Positions 25,436 through 33,658 of a stretch of DNA of 39,150 bases are shown here, in pieces. The number at the start of each line of letters is the position of its first letter. Positions within the stretch are counted from its first letter, which is position 1. The stretch spans positions 1-39,150 of the forward strand of contig JAJYJS010000017.1 in NCBI GenBank assembly GCA_021789215.1, read 5' to 3'. This DNA is from Nitrospirota bacterium (GTDB lineage Bacteria; Nitrospirota; Thermodesulfovibrionia; Thermodesulfovibrionales; JdFR-88). Below the pieces are notes generated by a model that made no database searches, was not told where the DNA came from, and saw only the letters and a program-made list of their open reading frames with translations. The position numbers and the translations under genes are program-made.

Positions 25436-27061
25436 TTAGCTGTTCCGGGTCAGCGACAGGCCTTCGGCCGCTCTCGGATGCGAGGGCTCCTGGGCCAGGG
25501 CGCGTTCGAAGCTGCCCTTTGCCCTTTCAGTATAGCCCAGTTTGAGGAAGATATGCCCGGCTTCCGCCAGGATGTCCGGGTTGAAGGGGTCCATCTTGAG
25601 GGCGTTTTCAATCACCCTCGCGGCTTTCTTGAATTTTTCCAGTTTTATCAGCGCCATGCCCTGATAATAAAGGTATTCCGGCTTCATGTCATAATACACC
25701 GCTATGGCAAAGAGCTTTTCAGCCTCCTCGAACCCGCCTTTGGCAAACTGTTTCCTGCCTTCGACGAATTTGCTCAGGGCCGTCTCCTCCACCGAGAGCG
25801 GATTGACTTGCTTCCTTGAACTCAGCCGTTCGTCGTATTCAGCCCGCTTCCGGGGTGTGTATATTTCCGAGTAGGCGGTTGAAAGCGAGGAGAATATCAC
25901 CGTAAGCTTGTTTTTAATGTCCTCAGGCGCCTGGAAATTGGCATCGGGATGGAACCTTTTGGCAAGCTCGTAATATGACTTCTTTATCTCATCCTGCGCG
26001 GCATCCCGCTCAAGGCCAAGCAGCTCGTAATGGCTCGCCTTTCCGCACTTCCGGTGCATCTCCTCTATTTCCAGCGCCTCCTCGGCAGATATATCCGGGG
26101 CGGAATCCGCTATCCTCAGGATGCCCTGCTCAATAAGCGCATAGAGCGCCCGCAGGGTTTCATCTTCGCTGAATTGAGAGAGGAAAAGCAGGTCGCTCAC
26201 TTTTGTGCCGCCGTTTACCCTTGAGAGCAGGTGCCTGCCCGCTTCGCAGGGAAGAAGCGCGCCAGGCGGCGCGATGGGGGACTGCACGACTGACTGTCTT
26301 ATTACCTCTTCCTTGAACCTTTCAACGTCGCAGGACAGTTTCAATCCTTCGTAAATTATACCGGGGCCGGAGAGGTTCAGGGAGATGGCCTCCTCGGGCA
26401 TCTCGCCCTCGATGAAACGGAAACGGCCTTCCCGGTAACTGAAAATGCTTTTTATTATCTCCTCAACCCGGTTTTTTACCGCCAGCGGCAGTTCGCCAGG
26501 CTTGAGGAAACCGAGCCGGACAAGTATCGCCTCGGGCTTCCAGCCCGTGGAAGATGCTGTGCGCATGGCGGAGTCGTATTGCTCCCCGGTTATCCTGCCC
26601 TCCTTAAGGAGCATCCGGGCAAGGCTGTCCTCATCGTTGTCCGAGGCGGAAAAAACCATGTTCCCGTCCCGGATGAATATCTTTTTTGCCTCACCCCCCG
26701 CCTCGGCCATGAGCGCACCCGTCTTCCGTCCCTTGCCGATGCCCCTCAGGATGTCCGATATCTCGAAATTGAGAAGCGAACCCTCATAAGGGCTCGGCAT
26801 GAAAAGGCCAAGCCTCATCTTCGGGCCGGAGCGCACTACCCACACGACCTTGGCGTCATGGTTTTCGCCCGTAAGCTTGAAATGGGCCTTCAGGACCTCG
26901 CCTTCCCTCAAGGGCAGCGGCTTGTCCAGAACGGCGCAGGCCCCCTGAAGGGAATAGTTCTCGACGGCCGCCCTGATGACAGAGCCGTTAAGGATGAGAA
27001 CCAGCCCAGAACCGCGGCTGTATCTCTTGAATTGCCTCTTGTCCTCGTTCAAAGTTTCCAC
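25436..27061 (-). CDS. PilZ-PATAN(DUF4388)-J domain-TPR fusion protein
   Basis: The cytoplasmic multidomain protein (541 aa from GTG 27061) begins with a PilZ domain. It has both c-di-GMP signatures, RQFKR (RxxxR) near residue 9 and NYSLQG (NxSxxG) near 35. A PATAN/DUF4388 domain follows (about 95-215, LLNFEISDILRGIGKGRKTG). A J domain (about 350-415) has HPD at 371-373, and the C-terminal 100 residues form TPR-like helices. J domains recruit DnaK. PATAN domains occur in two-component and MglA/MglB-linked proteins. The combination suggests a c-di-GMP-responsive scaffold or chaperone, which is inference. The open frame extends to 27259, but that part runs past the divergent por promoter and looks non-coding. 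It is first in an operon with tgt and smr. Confidence 0.82.
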   Translation of the reverse strand: METLNEDKRQFKRYSRGSGLVLILNGSVIRAAVENYSLQGACAVLDKPLPLREGEVLKAHFKLTGENHDAKVVWVVRSGPKMRLGLFMPSPYEGSLLNFEISDILRGIGKGRKTGALMAEAGGEAKKIFIRDGNMVFSASDNDEDSLARMLLKEGRITGEQYDSAMRTASSTGWKPEAILVRLGFLKPGELPLAVKNRVEEIIKSIFSYREGRFRFIEGEMPEEAISLNLSGPGIIYEGLKLSCDVERFKEEVIRQSVVQSPIAPPGALLPCEAGRHLLSRVNGGTKVSDLLFLSQFSEDETLRALYALIEQGILRIADSAPDISAEEALEIEEMHRKCGKASHYELLGLERDAAQDEIKKSYYELAKRFHPDANFQAPEDIKNKLTVIFSSLSTAYSEIYTPRKRAEYDERLSSRKQVNPLSVEETALSKFVEGRKQFAKGGFEEAEKLFAIAVYYDMKPEYLYYQGMALIKLEKFKKAARVIENALKMDPFNPDILAEAGHIFLKLGYTERAKGSFERALAQEPSHPRAAEGLSLTRNS

Positions 27062-27137
27062 AAATAAATAATAATGAATCGCATTGAAAAAAGGAATAGG
27101 TCGTGACGGGGCCGGTTTTCCGCCGGTTTTTTCCTGT

Positions 27138-27166
27138 TTGAAAAATGGAGATTTTTTCATTAATAT
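27138..27166 (+). promoter_or_regulatory. por-mgl operon promoter
   Basis: TTGAAA at 27138-27143 and TAATAT at 27161-27166 are 17 bp apart. The start of transcription would be near 27173, with GGAGGGAG 4 nt before the porC ATG. Confidence 0.5.
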
Positions 27167-27194
27167 AGAAAGACTATCTTCTGGAGGGAGCAGA

Positions 27195-27770
27195 ATGTCC
27201 GAAATATTTGAAATCAGATGGCATGGAAGAGGCGGCCAGGGCACGGTCACTGCCGCCAAGGTGCTTGCCGACGCTTGCTTGAGCGGGGGCAGGTACGTTC
27301 AGGCCTTTCCCGAATACGGGCCGGAAAGGGCCGGTGCGCCGCTCAGGGCGTACAACAGGATAAGCGAAAAAGAGCTGAGGCTCCACTGCCCCGTTACGCA
27401 TCCCAAGGTCATAAGCATAGTGGACGCTACGCTCCTTGACAGCATGAATGTCGCCGAAGGCGCCCTGGATGACGCCATTTTTCTTGTGAACACGTCCAGG
27501 GACGCGTCAGATATAAGAAAGGTGTTGAAGGCGAAGGACGGCCAGAAGGTCTTTACCATTGATGCCACGGCCATCGCCCTGGCTGAGATAGGGAGGGCGC
27601 TTCCCAACTCCCCGATGCTCGGTGCCGTCGCCAGGGTGACGGGCCTTGTCGGGCTTGACCACCTTGTTGAAGAGGTGAGGAAGAGTTTCGGCAAGAAATT
27701 CTCCGAAAAGATAATAACCGGCAATGTCAAGGCCGTTGAAAGGGGATACAAGGAGGTAACCGAAGGATGA
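27195..27770 (+). CDS. porC: Pyruvate:ferredoxin oxidoreductase gamma subunit
   Basis: This is the gamma subunit of the four-subunit 2-oxoacid:ferredoxin oxidoreductases. The 191-residue product has the defining RWHGRGGQGTVTAAKVLA at the N-terminus and FPEYGPERAGAP. The start is ATG 27195 after GGAGGGAG; the open frame further upstream overlaps the promoter. It is the first gene of porC-porD-porA-porB and its end overlaps porD (ATGA). Pyruvate specificity is inferred from the subunits as a set, since related enzymes act on other 2-oxoacids. Confidence 0.93.
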   Translation: MSEIFEIRWHGRGGQGTVTAAKVLADACLSGGRYVQAFPEYGPERAGAPLRAYNRISEKELRLHCPVTHPKVISIVDATLLDSMNVAEGALDDAIFLVNTSRDASDIRKVLKAKDGQKVFTIDATAIALAEIGRALPNSPMLGAVARVTGLVGLDHLVEEVRKSFGKKFSEKIITGNVKAVERGYKEVTEG

Positions 27771-28054
27771 AGAAATGGAACGAGCTTGTACCCGGGGCCG
27801 TGGTGCTGGAGGCCGGGAGCGCCGAAAAGTTCAAGACCGGCTCCTGGCGGAGTTTCAGGCCCCGCTGGATAGAGGAAAACTGCATTCAGTGCCTGTTCTG
27901 CTGGCTCTACTGCCCGGACATGGCCATAAAGGTTGAGGACGGCAAGAGGAAAGAGTACCTTTACGACTATTGCAAGGGCTGCGGCATCTGCGCGGTCGAG
28001 TGCCCCGGCAAGAAGGGCCAGAAGGCGATAGTCATGGAACCGGAGGGCAAATAA
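27767..28054 (+). CDS. porD: Pyruvate:ferredoxin oxidoreductase delta subunit
   Basis: This 95-residue ferredoxin-like subunit carries two [4Fe-4S] clusters. Two full CxxCxxCxxxCP motifs are present: CIQCLFCWLYCP (about residues 39-50) and CKGCGICAVECP (about 69-80). It passes electrons from the catalytic beta subunit to external ferredoxin. It overlaps porC by 4 nt, and its TAA overlaps the porA ATG by one base. Confidence 0.95.
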   Translation: MKKWNELVPGAVVLEAGSAEKFKTGSWRSFRPRWIEENCIQCLFCWLYCPDMAIKVEDGKRKEYLYDYCKGCGICAVECPGKKGQKAIVMEPEGK

Positions 28055-29241
28055 TGGGAAAGATCGTAGCGGTAACCGGAAACGAGGCGGTGGCCAACGC
28101 CCTGAGGCAGGCCAACCCCGATGTCTGCTCGCTTTACCCCATAACGCCCCAGACCGATATAGTCCAGAGGTTTTCAAGCTTCGTCTCAAACGGGGTTGTT
28201 GACACCGAGCTTATAAACGCCGAAAGCGAGCACTCGGCCATGTCCGCGGCAATCGGTGCGGCGGCGGCAGGCGGGCGGGTCATAACAGCCACATCCTCCC
28301 AGGGGCTTGCCCTCATGTGGGAGATGCTCCATATAGCCTCCGGCATGAACCTGCCCATAGTAATGCCCCTTGTGAACAGGGCTCTTTCGGCCCCGCTCAA
28401 CATACACGGAGACCACTCCGACGGGATGGGCGCCAGGGACACCGGATGGATTCAGCTCTGGAGCGAGAACGCCCAGGAGGCATACGACAACACGATAATG
28501 GCATTCAGGATAGCCGAGCACAAGGACCTGAGGCTCCCCGCGATGGTCTGCATGGACGGGTTCATAATCAGCCATTCCATAGAGAGGATGGAATACCTCG
28601 ACGACCAGCCTGTGAAGGACTTCATCGGCCCTTACGAGCAGGTGAACCCCCTGCTCGACCTCCAGCACCCCAAGAGCTTCGGCCCCCTCATACTGACCGA
28701 CCTCTACCATGAATACAAGAGGCTCCAGCACGAGATAATCGGCAGGGCCAAAAACATCGTACTCCAGGTCTCCGATGAGTTCGCAAAACTCAGCGGAAGG
28801 AAATACGGGCTTTTCGAGAGCTACCGGCTGGAGGACGCGGAGGTCGCCCTGGTGGTGCTGAACTCCGCCGCGGGCACCTCGAAGGACGTTGTGGACGCGA
28901 TGAGGGACAAGGGGATAAAGGCCGGCCTTTTAAAGCCAAGGCTTTTCAGGCCGTTCCCCTACGAGGAGGTGGGCAGCGCGCTCAGGCACCTGAAGGCCGT
29001 CTGCGTGCTGGACAGGGCCGATTCCTACGGCGGGTACGGGCCCATGTTCATGGAGATAAGCTCCGCAATCTACCAGGCAGCCGGGACCGGCTCCGGCCCC
29101 AGGCTCGTAAACAAGATATACGGGCTTGGCGGAAGGGACTACATGCCCGAGGATGCCGGGAAGGTGCTCGTCGAGCTTGACGCCATTGCGAAGGGCGCCT
29201 CCGTGAAGGCCGTAAAAGAATACATAGGAGTGAGGGAATAA
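28054..29241 (+). CDS. porA: Pyruvate:ferredoxin oxidoreductase alpha subunit
   Basis: The 395-residue alpha subunit carries the pyrimidine-binding TPP region (YPITPQTDIVQ and ELINAESEHSAMSAAIGAAAAG) and GDHSDGMGARD. The C-terminal part contains VCVLDRADSYGGYGP. Size and motifs match PorA rather than the longer KorA/OorA types with a fused gamma domain. The start ATG overlaps the porD stop, and porB follows with no gap. The enzyme joins pyruvate and acetyl-CoA through ferredoxin, and in an anaerobe or autotroph could run as pyruvate synthase. Confidence 0.93.
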   Translation: MGKIVAVTGNEAVANALRQANPDVCSLYPITPQTDIVQRFSSFVSNGVVDTELINAESEHSAMSAAIGAAAAGGRVITATSSQGLALMWEMLHIASGMNLPIVMPLVNRALSAPLNIHGDHSDGMGARDTGWIQLWSENAQEAYDNTIMAFRIAEHKDLRLPAMVCMDGFIISHSIERMEYLDDQPVKDFIGPYEQVNPLLDLQHPKSFGPLILTDLYHEYKRLQHEIIGRAKNIVLQVSDEFAKLSGRKYGLFESYRLEDAEVALVVLNSAAGTSKDVVDAMRDKGIKAGLLKPRLFRPFPYEEVGSALRHLKAVCVLDRADSYGGYGPMFMEISSAIYQAAGTGSGPRLVNKIYGLGGRDYMPEDAGKVLVELDAIAKGASVKAVKEYIGVRE

Positions 29242-30219
29242 ATGGAACTAGGCTACGACGTCAAAGAGCTTTTGAAGTGGTCTGCCGAGACAAAGCTCAG
29301 GCAGCTTTCCAGGAAGGAGGAGCTTTTTACCCACGGGCACAGGATGTGCGCCGGCTGCGGTGCGCCTACCGTCGTTAAGATGGTGCTGATGGCGACCGAC
29401 TACCCGGCAGTGGCCTCCAACGCAACCGGCTGTCTCGAGGTCTCTTCCTGCATACAGGAGTTTACCGCGTGGAAGATACCGTGGATACATACCGCCTTCG
29501 AGAACGCCGCGGCCACCCTCTCCGGGGCGGAGACGATGTACAGGGCGCTCCTCAAGAAGGGCAAGATGCCGGAGAACGTGAAGTTCATAGCCTTCGGCGG
29601 CGACGGCGGCACATACGACATAGGGCTCCAGAGCCTTTCGGGCGCGATGGAGCGCAGGCACGACATGCTCTATATCTGTTATGATAACGGCGCGTACATG
29701 AACACGGGCATACAGCGTTCCAGCGCAACCCCGCTTGGGGCCGACACGACCACATCGCCGGCTGGTTCCGCGAACCCTGCCGGGAAGGTGCAGCCGCGCA
29801 AGGATCTCACGAGGATAATGGCGGCGCACGGCATCCCCTATGCCGCGCAGGCCAGCATATCCCACTGGGCGGACTTCATAAGGAAGGTCCGGAAGGCTCA
29901 CGAGATAAAGGGGCCCAAGTTCATAAACGTCCTCTCGCCCTGCAACAGGGGATGGAGGACGGCCACGGACAATTCTGTCCAGCTTTCGAGGCTGGCGGTC
30001 GAGACCTGCTACTGGCCGCTTTACGAGATAGAGGACGGCAAGCTCACTGTGACGGTGAAGCCCGCCCAGAAGAGGCCCGTTGCTGAGTTCATGAAGCCCC
30101 AGGGCAGGTTCAAGCACCTCTTTGTCCCTGAAAACGCCGGGATGCTGGCGCGGGTCCAGGAGGAAGTGGACAGGAACTGGCAGAGGCTCCTCAGGGAGTC
30201 CGGGGAAGCGGCGGAGTAG
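29242..30219 (+). CDS. porB: Pyruvate:ferredoxin oxidoreductase beta subunit
   Basis: The 325-residue beta subunit binds TPP diphosphate and one [4Fe-4S] cluster. It has HRMCAGCGAPTV with cluster cysteines, NATGCLEVSS, the TPP/Mg2+ motif FGGDGGTYDIG followed by CYDNGAYMNTG, and a further conserved Cys in NVLSPCNRGW. It starts directly after the porA stop, with GAGTGAGG upstream. The mglB-like gene follows after only 5 bp, so the por transcript very probably continues into it. Confidence 0.95.
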   Translation: MELGYDVKELLKWSAETKLRQLSRKEELFTHGHRMCAGCGAPTVVKMVLMATDYPAVASNATGCLEVSSCIQEFTAWKIPWIHTAFENAAATLSGAETMYRALLKKGKMPENVKFIAFGGDGGTYDIGLQSLSGAMERRHDMLYICYDNGAYMNTGIQRSSATPLGADTTTSPAGSANPAGKVQPRKDLTRIMAAHGIPYAAQASISHWADFIRKVRKAHEIKGPKFINVLSPCNRGWRTATDNSVQLSRLAVETCYWPLYEIEDGKLTVTVKPAQKRPVAEFMKPQGRFKHLFVPENAGMLARVQEEVDRNWQRLLRESGEAAE

Positions 30220-30224
30220 CCGGG

Positions 30225-30719
30225 ATGCCTGACTTTGACCTCATAATGTATGAGAACGAGTTCAGGCGCATTGACGAAGAGCTTAAAAAGCTTTATCAGC
30301 AGTCCAACGCCAACGTGGTCTTCCTGGTAGACAAGAACGGCCAGCTCATCGCCTCGGCCGGGGACACCTCGGAGATAGATACAACCTCGCTTGCCTCCCT
30401 GACGGCCGGGAACATCGCCGCCACGGGAGGCATCGCGCGGCTCCTGGGGGAAAAGGAGTTCACCATCCTTTTCCACGAGGGCGAAAACGACAACATCCAC
30501 ATCTCGCTCATAGGCCAGAGGGTCATCCTCGTCGTCATATTCGACAAGCGCTCCTCGATAGGACTGGTCAGGCTCCGCGTCAAGAAGGCGAGCGAAAACC
30601 TGCTCAGGATATTCAACGAGATATCCGCCAAGTCCGAGAAGAAACAGCATGAGAAGAGCCTGGACGAGTCCCCGTTCGCGGAGATAACCGACGAGGACAT
30701 AGACAACCTCTTCAAGTAA
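30225..30719 (+). CDS. mglB: Roadblock/LC7 domain protein, MglB-like
   Basis: The 164-residue protein has a roadblock/LC7 fold (about 18-125; NVVFLVDKNGQLIASAG and the FHEGENDNIHISLI strand pair) and an acidic tail ending in ITDEDIDNLFK. MglB is the GTPase-activating partner of MglA, controlling polarity of motility or envelope machines in Myxococcus and Thermus. It lies between porB (5 bp) and mglA (24 bp), the usual mglB-mglA order. Orthology to Myxococcus MglB is inferred from fold and context. Confidence 0.87.
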   Translation: MPDFDLIMYENEFRRIDEELKKLYQQSNANVVFLVDKNGQLIASAGDTSEIDTTSLASLTAGNIAATGGIARLLGEKEFTILFHEGENDNIHISLIGQRVILVVIFDKRSSIGLVRLRVKKASENLLRIFNEISAKSEKKQHEKSLDESPFAEITDEDIDNLFK

Positions 30720-30743
30720 GGGAAAGAAGGAAAAAAGGAAAAA

Positions 30744-31331
30744 GTGTCCTTCATAAACTATTCCTCACGGGAGATAAACTGCAAGATAGTCTATTACGGG
30801 CCCGGGCTCTGCGGAAAGACGACCAACCTGCAATTCATCTACCGCAAGACGAACCCCGAACAGAAGGGCAAGCTCATATCGCTTGCCACCGAGACGGAAA
30901 GGACGCTTTTTTTCGACTTCCTGCCGCTGGCGCTTGGCGACATAAAGGGCTTCAGGGTCCGGTTCCACCTTTACACGGTGCCTGGGCAGGTCTTTTACGC
31001 GGCCTCGCGCAAGCTGATATTAAAGGGCGTGGACGGGGTGGTGTTCGTGGCGGACAGCCAGCTTGAGCGCATGGACGCCAACCTGGAGAGCATGGAAGAC
31101 CTGAAGATAAACCTTGCCGAGCAGGGCTACGAGCTTGAAAGACTCCCCTTTGCCATTCAATACAACAAGAGGGACCTGCCCACGGCAGTCCCCCTTACCG
31201 AGATCAACAGCGCCATAAACACAGACAGCACCCCATGGTTCGAGGCGGTGGCCACCAGGGGCAGCGGCGTTTTCGAGACCCTGAAGGGCGTGGCCAAGCT
31301 CGTCCTCATGGAACTCAAGAAAAACTACTAG
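30744..31331 (+). CDS. mglA: Ras-like GTPase, MglA family
   Basis: The 195-residue small GTPase has P-loop GPGLCGKTTN (about residues 19-28), the TVPGQ switch-II motif in place of the Ras DTAGQ, and NKRD as the base-recognition motif. These features identify MglA. MglA-GTP marks a cell pole and recruits motility or secretion machinery. The start is GTG at 30744, after an AAGG-rich purine tract. It is the last gene of the por-mgl run; a hairpin-forming repeat lies 50 bp after its stop, facing the convergent acfC-like gene. Confidence 0.95.
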   Translation: MSFINYSSREINCKIVYYGPGLCGKTTNLQFIYRKTNPEQKGKLISLATETERTLFFDFLPLALGDIKGFRVRFHLYTVPGQVFYAASRKLILKGVDGVVFVADSQLERMDANLESMEDLKINLAEQGYELERLPFAIQYNKRDLPTAVPLTEINSAINTDSTPWFEAVATRGSGVFETLKGVAKLVLMELKKNY

Positions 31332-31380
31332 AAAAAAACTATCTCAAAATTGTTTCTCTCACCATCGGCTTCAATACGTC

Positions 31381-31401
31381 ATTCCGGGCTTGACCCGGAA
31401 T
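31381..31401. repeat. palindromic intergenic repeat, candidate bidirectional terminator
   Basis: ATTCCGGG (31381-31388) pairs with CCCGGAAT (31394-31401) around CTTGA, followed by CCAGCG and a T-rich stretch. The outline GTCATTCC...GGAATCCAG matches a kind of short dispersed palindrome seen between genes in many bacterial genomes. It lies between convergent mglA and the acfC-like gene and may also end transcription. Confidence 0.7.
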
Positions 31402-31422
31402 CCAGCGATTTTATTTATTTTT

Positions 31423-32193
31423 CTATTTCCAGCCCCACCTCTGGAATATCTTGTGCCCCTGGGCGGACTTGAGGAATTTTATGAATTCCGCGGCCAGCGC
31501 ACGGTTTTTCGAATGGGTCGTGATGGCGGCAGGGGTGCACCTGTAAATGCGCTCCTTATCCGGCAGCCGGACCAGGTCGGTGTTTGCGGGCAGCCTGTAA
31601 TGCCAGGACTCGAAGGTAATCCAGGCGTCCAGCTCCGGCTGGGAGTTCCACATATCTATGGCCTCCTTGCTCGACGTGACTGGCACGGCTATGTTGTTCT
31701 GTATCTTTGGTATAAGCCCCACGAGCCCGGCGGCGTCTTCCCACAGGCCTATCTGGGCCCCTCCGTTGACTTCAAGGATGTGGATGTCCTTTTTGGTCAG
31801 GTCGTAGAGTGACCTGATTTTTTTGGGGTTGCCTTCCCGCACAAGGATGCCGGTACCCCTGGGATATATCTCAATCCTGGTGTGCTTGTCTATGAGCCCC
31901 GGGTTCTTTAGCATGAAATTGGTCAGCTCGTATTGGGCGCCGGCGAAAATTATGTCGGCGTCTTTTTTGGCCTTGTCAATCCATTCGGTATCGGGGCCGG
32001 TTATCACGTTGACCGTTACACCCTTCATCCTTGAAAACGCATCGGCGCACTCGCGCATGGGGGCCAAAGGGCCGCTCGGGCCGTAAACGTCAAGCACCTT
32101 GCCGCCGGCCGCAAAAGATTCATGTGGATACGGTGTCGTCAAAAGGAAGGCCGCAGCGAGCAACATGAAAACAAAAACGCCTCTTAGCTTCAT
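31423..32193 (-). CDS. AcfC-like periplasmic solute-binding protein
   Basis: The 256-residue secreted protein has an N-terminal signal peptide (KLRG then a hydrophobic core, cleavage near FAAGG at about residue 29). It resembles AcfC/ModA-type binding proteins: VYGPSGPLAPM at the start of the mature part, ITGPDTEW, ADIIFAGAQYELTNFM, ILVREGNPKKI and EVNGGAQIGLWEDAAG. AcfC is known as an accessory colonisation factor of Vibrio; its ligand is uncertain, probably a small oxyanion or sugar acid. No ABC permease or ATPase lies beside it, so its partner is unknown. GGAGACAGGGG precedes the ATG. It is divergent from the tolC-like gene. Confidence 0.83.
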   Translation of the reverse strand: MKLRGVFVFMLLAAAFLLTTPYPHESFAAGGKVLDVYGPSGPLAPMRECADAFSRMKGVTVNVITGPDTEWIDKAKKDADIIFAGAQYELTNFMLKNPGLIDKHTRIEIYPRGTGILVREGNPKKIRSLYDLTKKDIHILEVNGGAQIGLWEDAAGLVGLIPKIQNNIAVPVTSSKEAIDMWNSQPELDAWITFESWHYRLPANTDLVRLPDKERIYRCTPAAITTHSKNRALAAEFIKFLKSAQGHKIFQRWGWK

Positions 32194-32355
32194 CCCCTGT
32201 CTCCTTTCAAACGGCAGTTTATATTTTGGCTACATTCTAGCATTGGGAAAGGGGGATTACCAGATGATAACTGTAGATTCATAAAAAACTAAACCCGTCC
32301 GTTTAAACCTTTTTTCTTGCGTTTGGTCTACAATAATAAGTAAGTGATTACATAC

Positions 32356-33639
32356 ATGAAAAAGGCGCTTATTTCGATATTTTTTCTTGCGGTGCTGCTT
32401 CAGCCCCTTGGGGCAGGGGCACAGGGCCCGATAAAGGCAGGGCAGACGCTTACGCTGGAGCAGTGCATAGCAGTAGCGCTTGGGAACAACCCGGCGGTCT
32501 TCTCCGCCCGCGGCGCGGTGCAGGCGGCCCGGAGCAGGATAGGGCAGACCAGGTCCGGCTACTATCCTCAGATAGACTGGCAAGGCGGTTACAACAGGGA
32601 TTCATTCACGCCGGCCGGAAACAGCCGGTTCGCTTCGGAGGGCAGCAACTTTACCACCGGCCCCACCCTCAACCAGACCATATATGATTTCGGCAGGACG
32701 GGGAGCCAGGTGAATATAGCCAAATTCAACTTGAACTCCTCAAGCGAGGACCTCGAAAATACCTCCGAGCTGGTCATCCTGAGTGTTAAGCAGGCATATT
32801 ACGGGGTGTTGCAGGCCAGGAGGAACAGGGATGTCGCCAAAGATGTCGTGAAGCAGTACGAGGACCATCTGAGGCAGGCAAAGGGTTTTTACGAGGTGGG
32901 CACAAAGCCGATGATAGACGTCACCAAGGCGGAGGCCGATTTGAGCAACGCCCGGCTCAGCCTCATAAAGGCCGATAACAGCCTTGAGACGGCATGGGCC
33001 ACGCTTAATAACGCTATGGGTGTGCCAGGGGCGCCCGCATATGGTATTGTTGACACCCTATCCTATTCAAAATACAGCATCACCTTCGAGGACGCCCTGA
33101 ACACCGCATACAAGAACAGGCCGGACCTCAAGTCCGCGCTCGCCCTGAAAGCCGCCTCGGAGCAGTCGGTGAAGTTTGCGAAATCGGGCTATTATCCAGT
33201 CCTGACTGGAACGGCGAGCTATACGTGGCAGGGCGACAGCCTTCCCATGGACAGGGGCTGGAGCGCGGGGCTGAACATATCGATCCCGGTGTTCAACGGG
33301 TTTTTGACCAGATACCAGGTCGATGAGTCCCAGGCGAACCTCAGCCAGGCGGATGCGGCGGAACTGTCTGTAAGGCAGCAGGTTTTCCTTGACGTGAGAC
33401 AGGCATACCTTAACCTGAAGACTGCCGGCGATAGCATACCAACGGCCGAAATAGGCGTGAAGCAGGCGAAGGAGAACCTGGACCTGGCCAACGGCAGGTA
33501 CGCGGCGGGCGTGGGGAGCCCCATAGAGATATCGGACGCGCTGGCGACTTACAGCGCGGCTGAGACGGCATACATAAATGCACTGTATAACCATAAAATC
33601 GCCAGGGCCAGCCTGGAGAAGGCCATGGGCATCAGATAG
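32356..33639 (+). CDS. TolC-family outer membrane efflux protein
   Basis: The 427-residue protein has a Sec signal (KKALISIFFLAVLLQPLGAGAQ) and two repeats of the outer-membrane efflux domain. These contain long heptad-like helices and the beta-strand segments SGYYPQIDWQGGYN and SGYYPVLTGTASYTW. It would form the trimeric exit channel for the MacAB-type pump encoded next. I use ATG 32356; a GTG at 32344 is in frame, and neither has a strong Shine-Dalgarno. TACAAT at 32329-32334 is a candidate -10. It is the first gene of a four-gene efflux operon. Confidence 0.92.
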   Translation: MKKALISIFFLAVLLQPLGAGAQGPIKAGQTLTLEQCIAVALGNNPAVFSARGAVQAARSRIGQTRSGYYPQIDWQGGYNRDSFTPAGNSRFASEGSNFTTGPTLNQTIYDFGRTGSQVNIAKFNLNSSSEDLENTSELVILSVKQAYYGVLQARRNRDVAKDVVKQYEDHLRQAKGFYEVGTKPMIDVTKAEADLSNARLSLIKADNSLETAWATLNNAMGVPGAPAYGIVDTLSYSKYSITFEDALNTAYKNRPDLKSALALKAASEQSVKFAKSGYYPVLTGTASYTWQGDSLPMDRGWSAGLNISIPVFNGFLTRYQVDESQANLSQADAAELSVRQQVFLDVRQAYLNLKTAGDSIPTAEIGVKQAKENLDLANGRYAAGVGSPIEISDALATYSAAETAYINALYNHKIARASLEKAMGIR

Positions 33640-33658
33640 AAATGAAAAGGACACGGAA

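Noticed and set aside
27062-27259. N-terminal extension of the PilZ/J-domain protein
   Set aside because: It has no domain character and runs through the divergent por promoter and porC start; GTG 27061 is preferred.
27970-28053. upstream extension of porA
   Set aside because: It overlaps porD in another frame; the PorA N-terminus starts at 28054.
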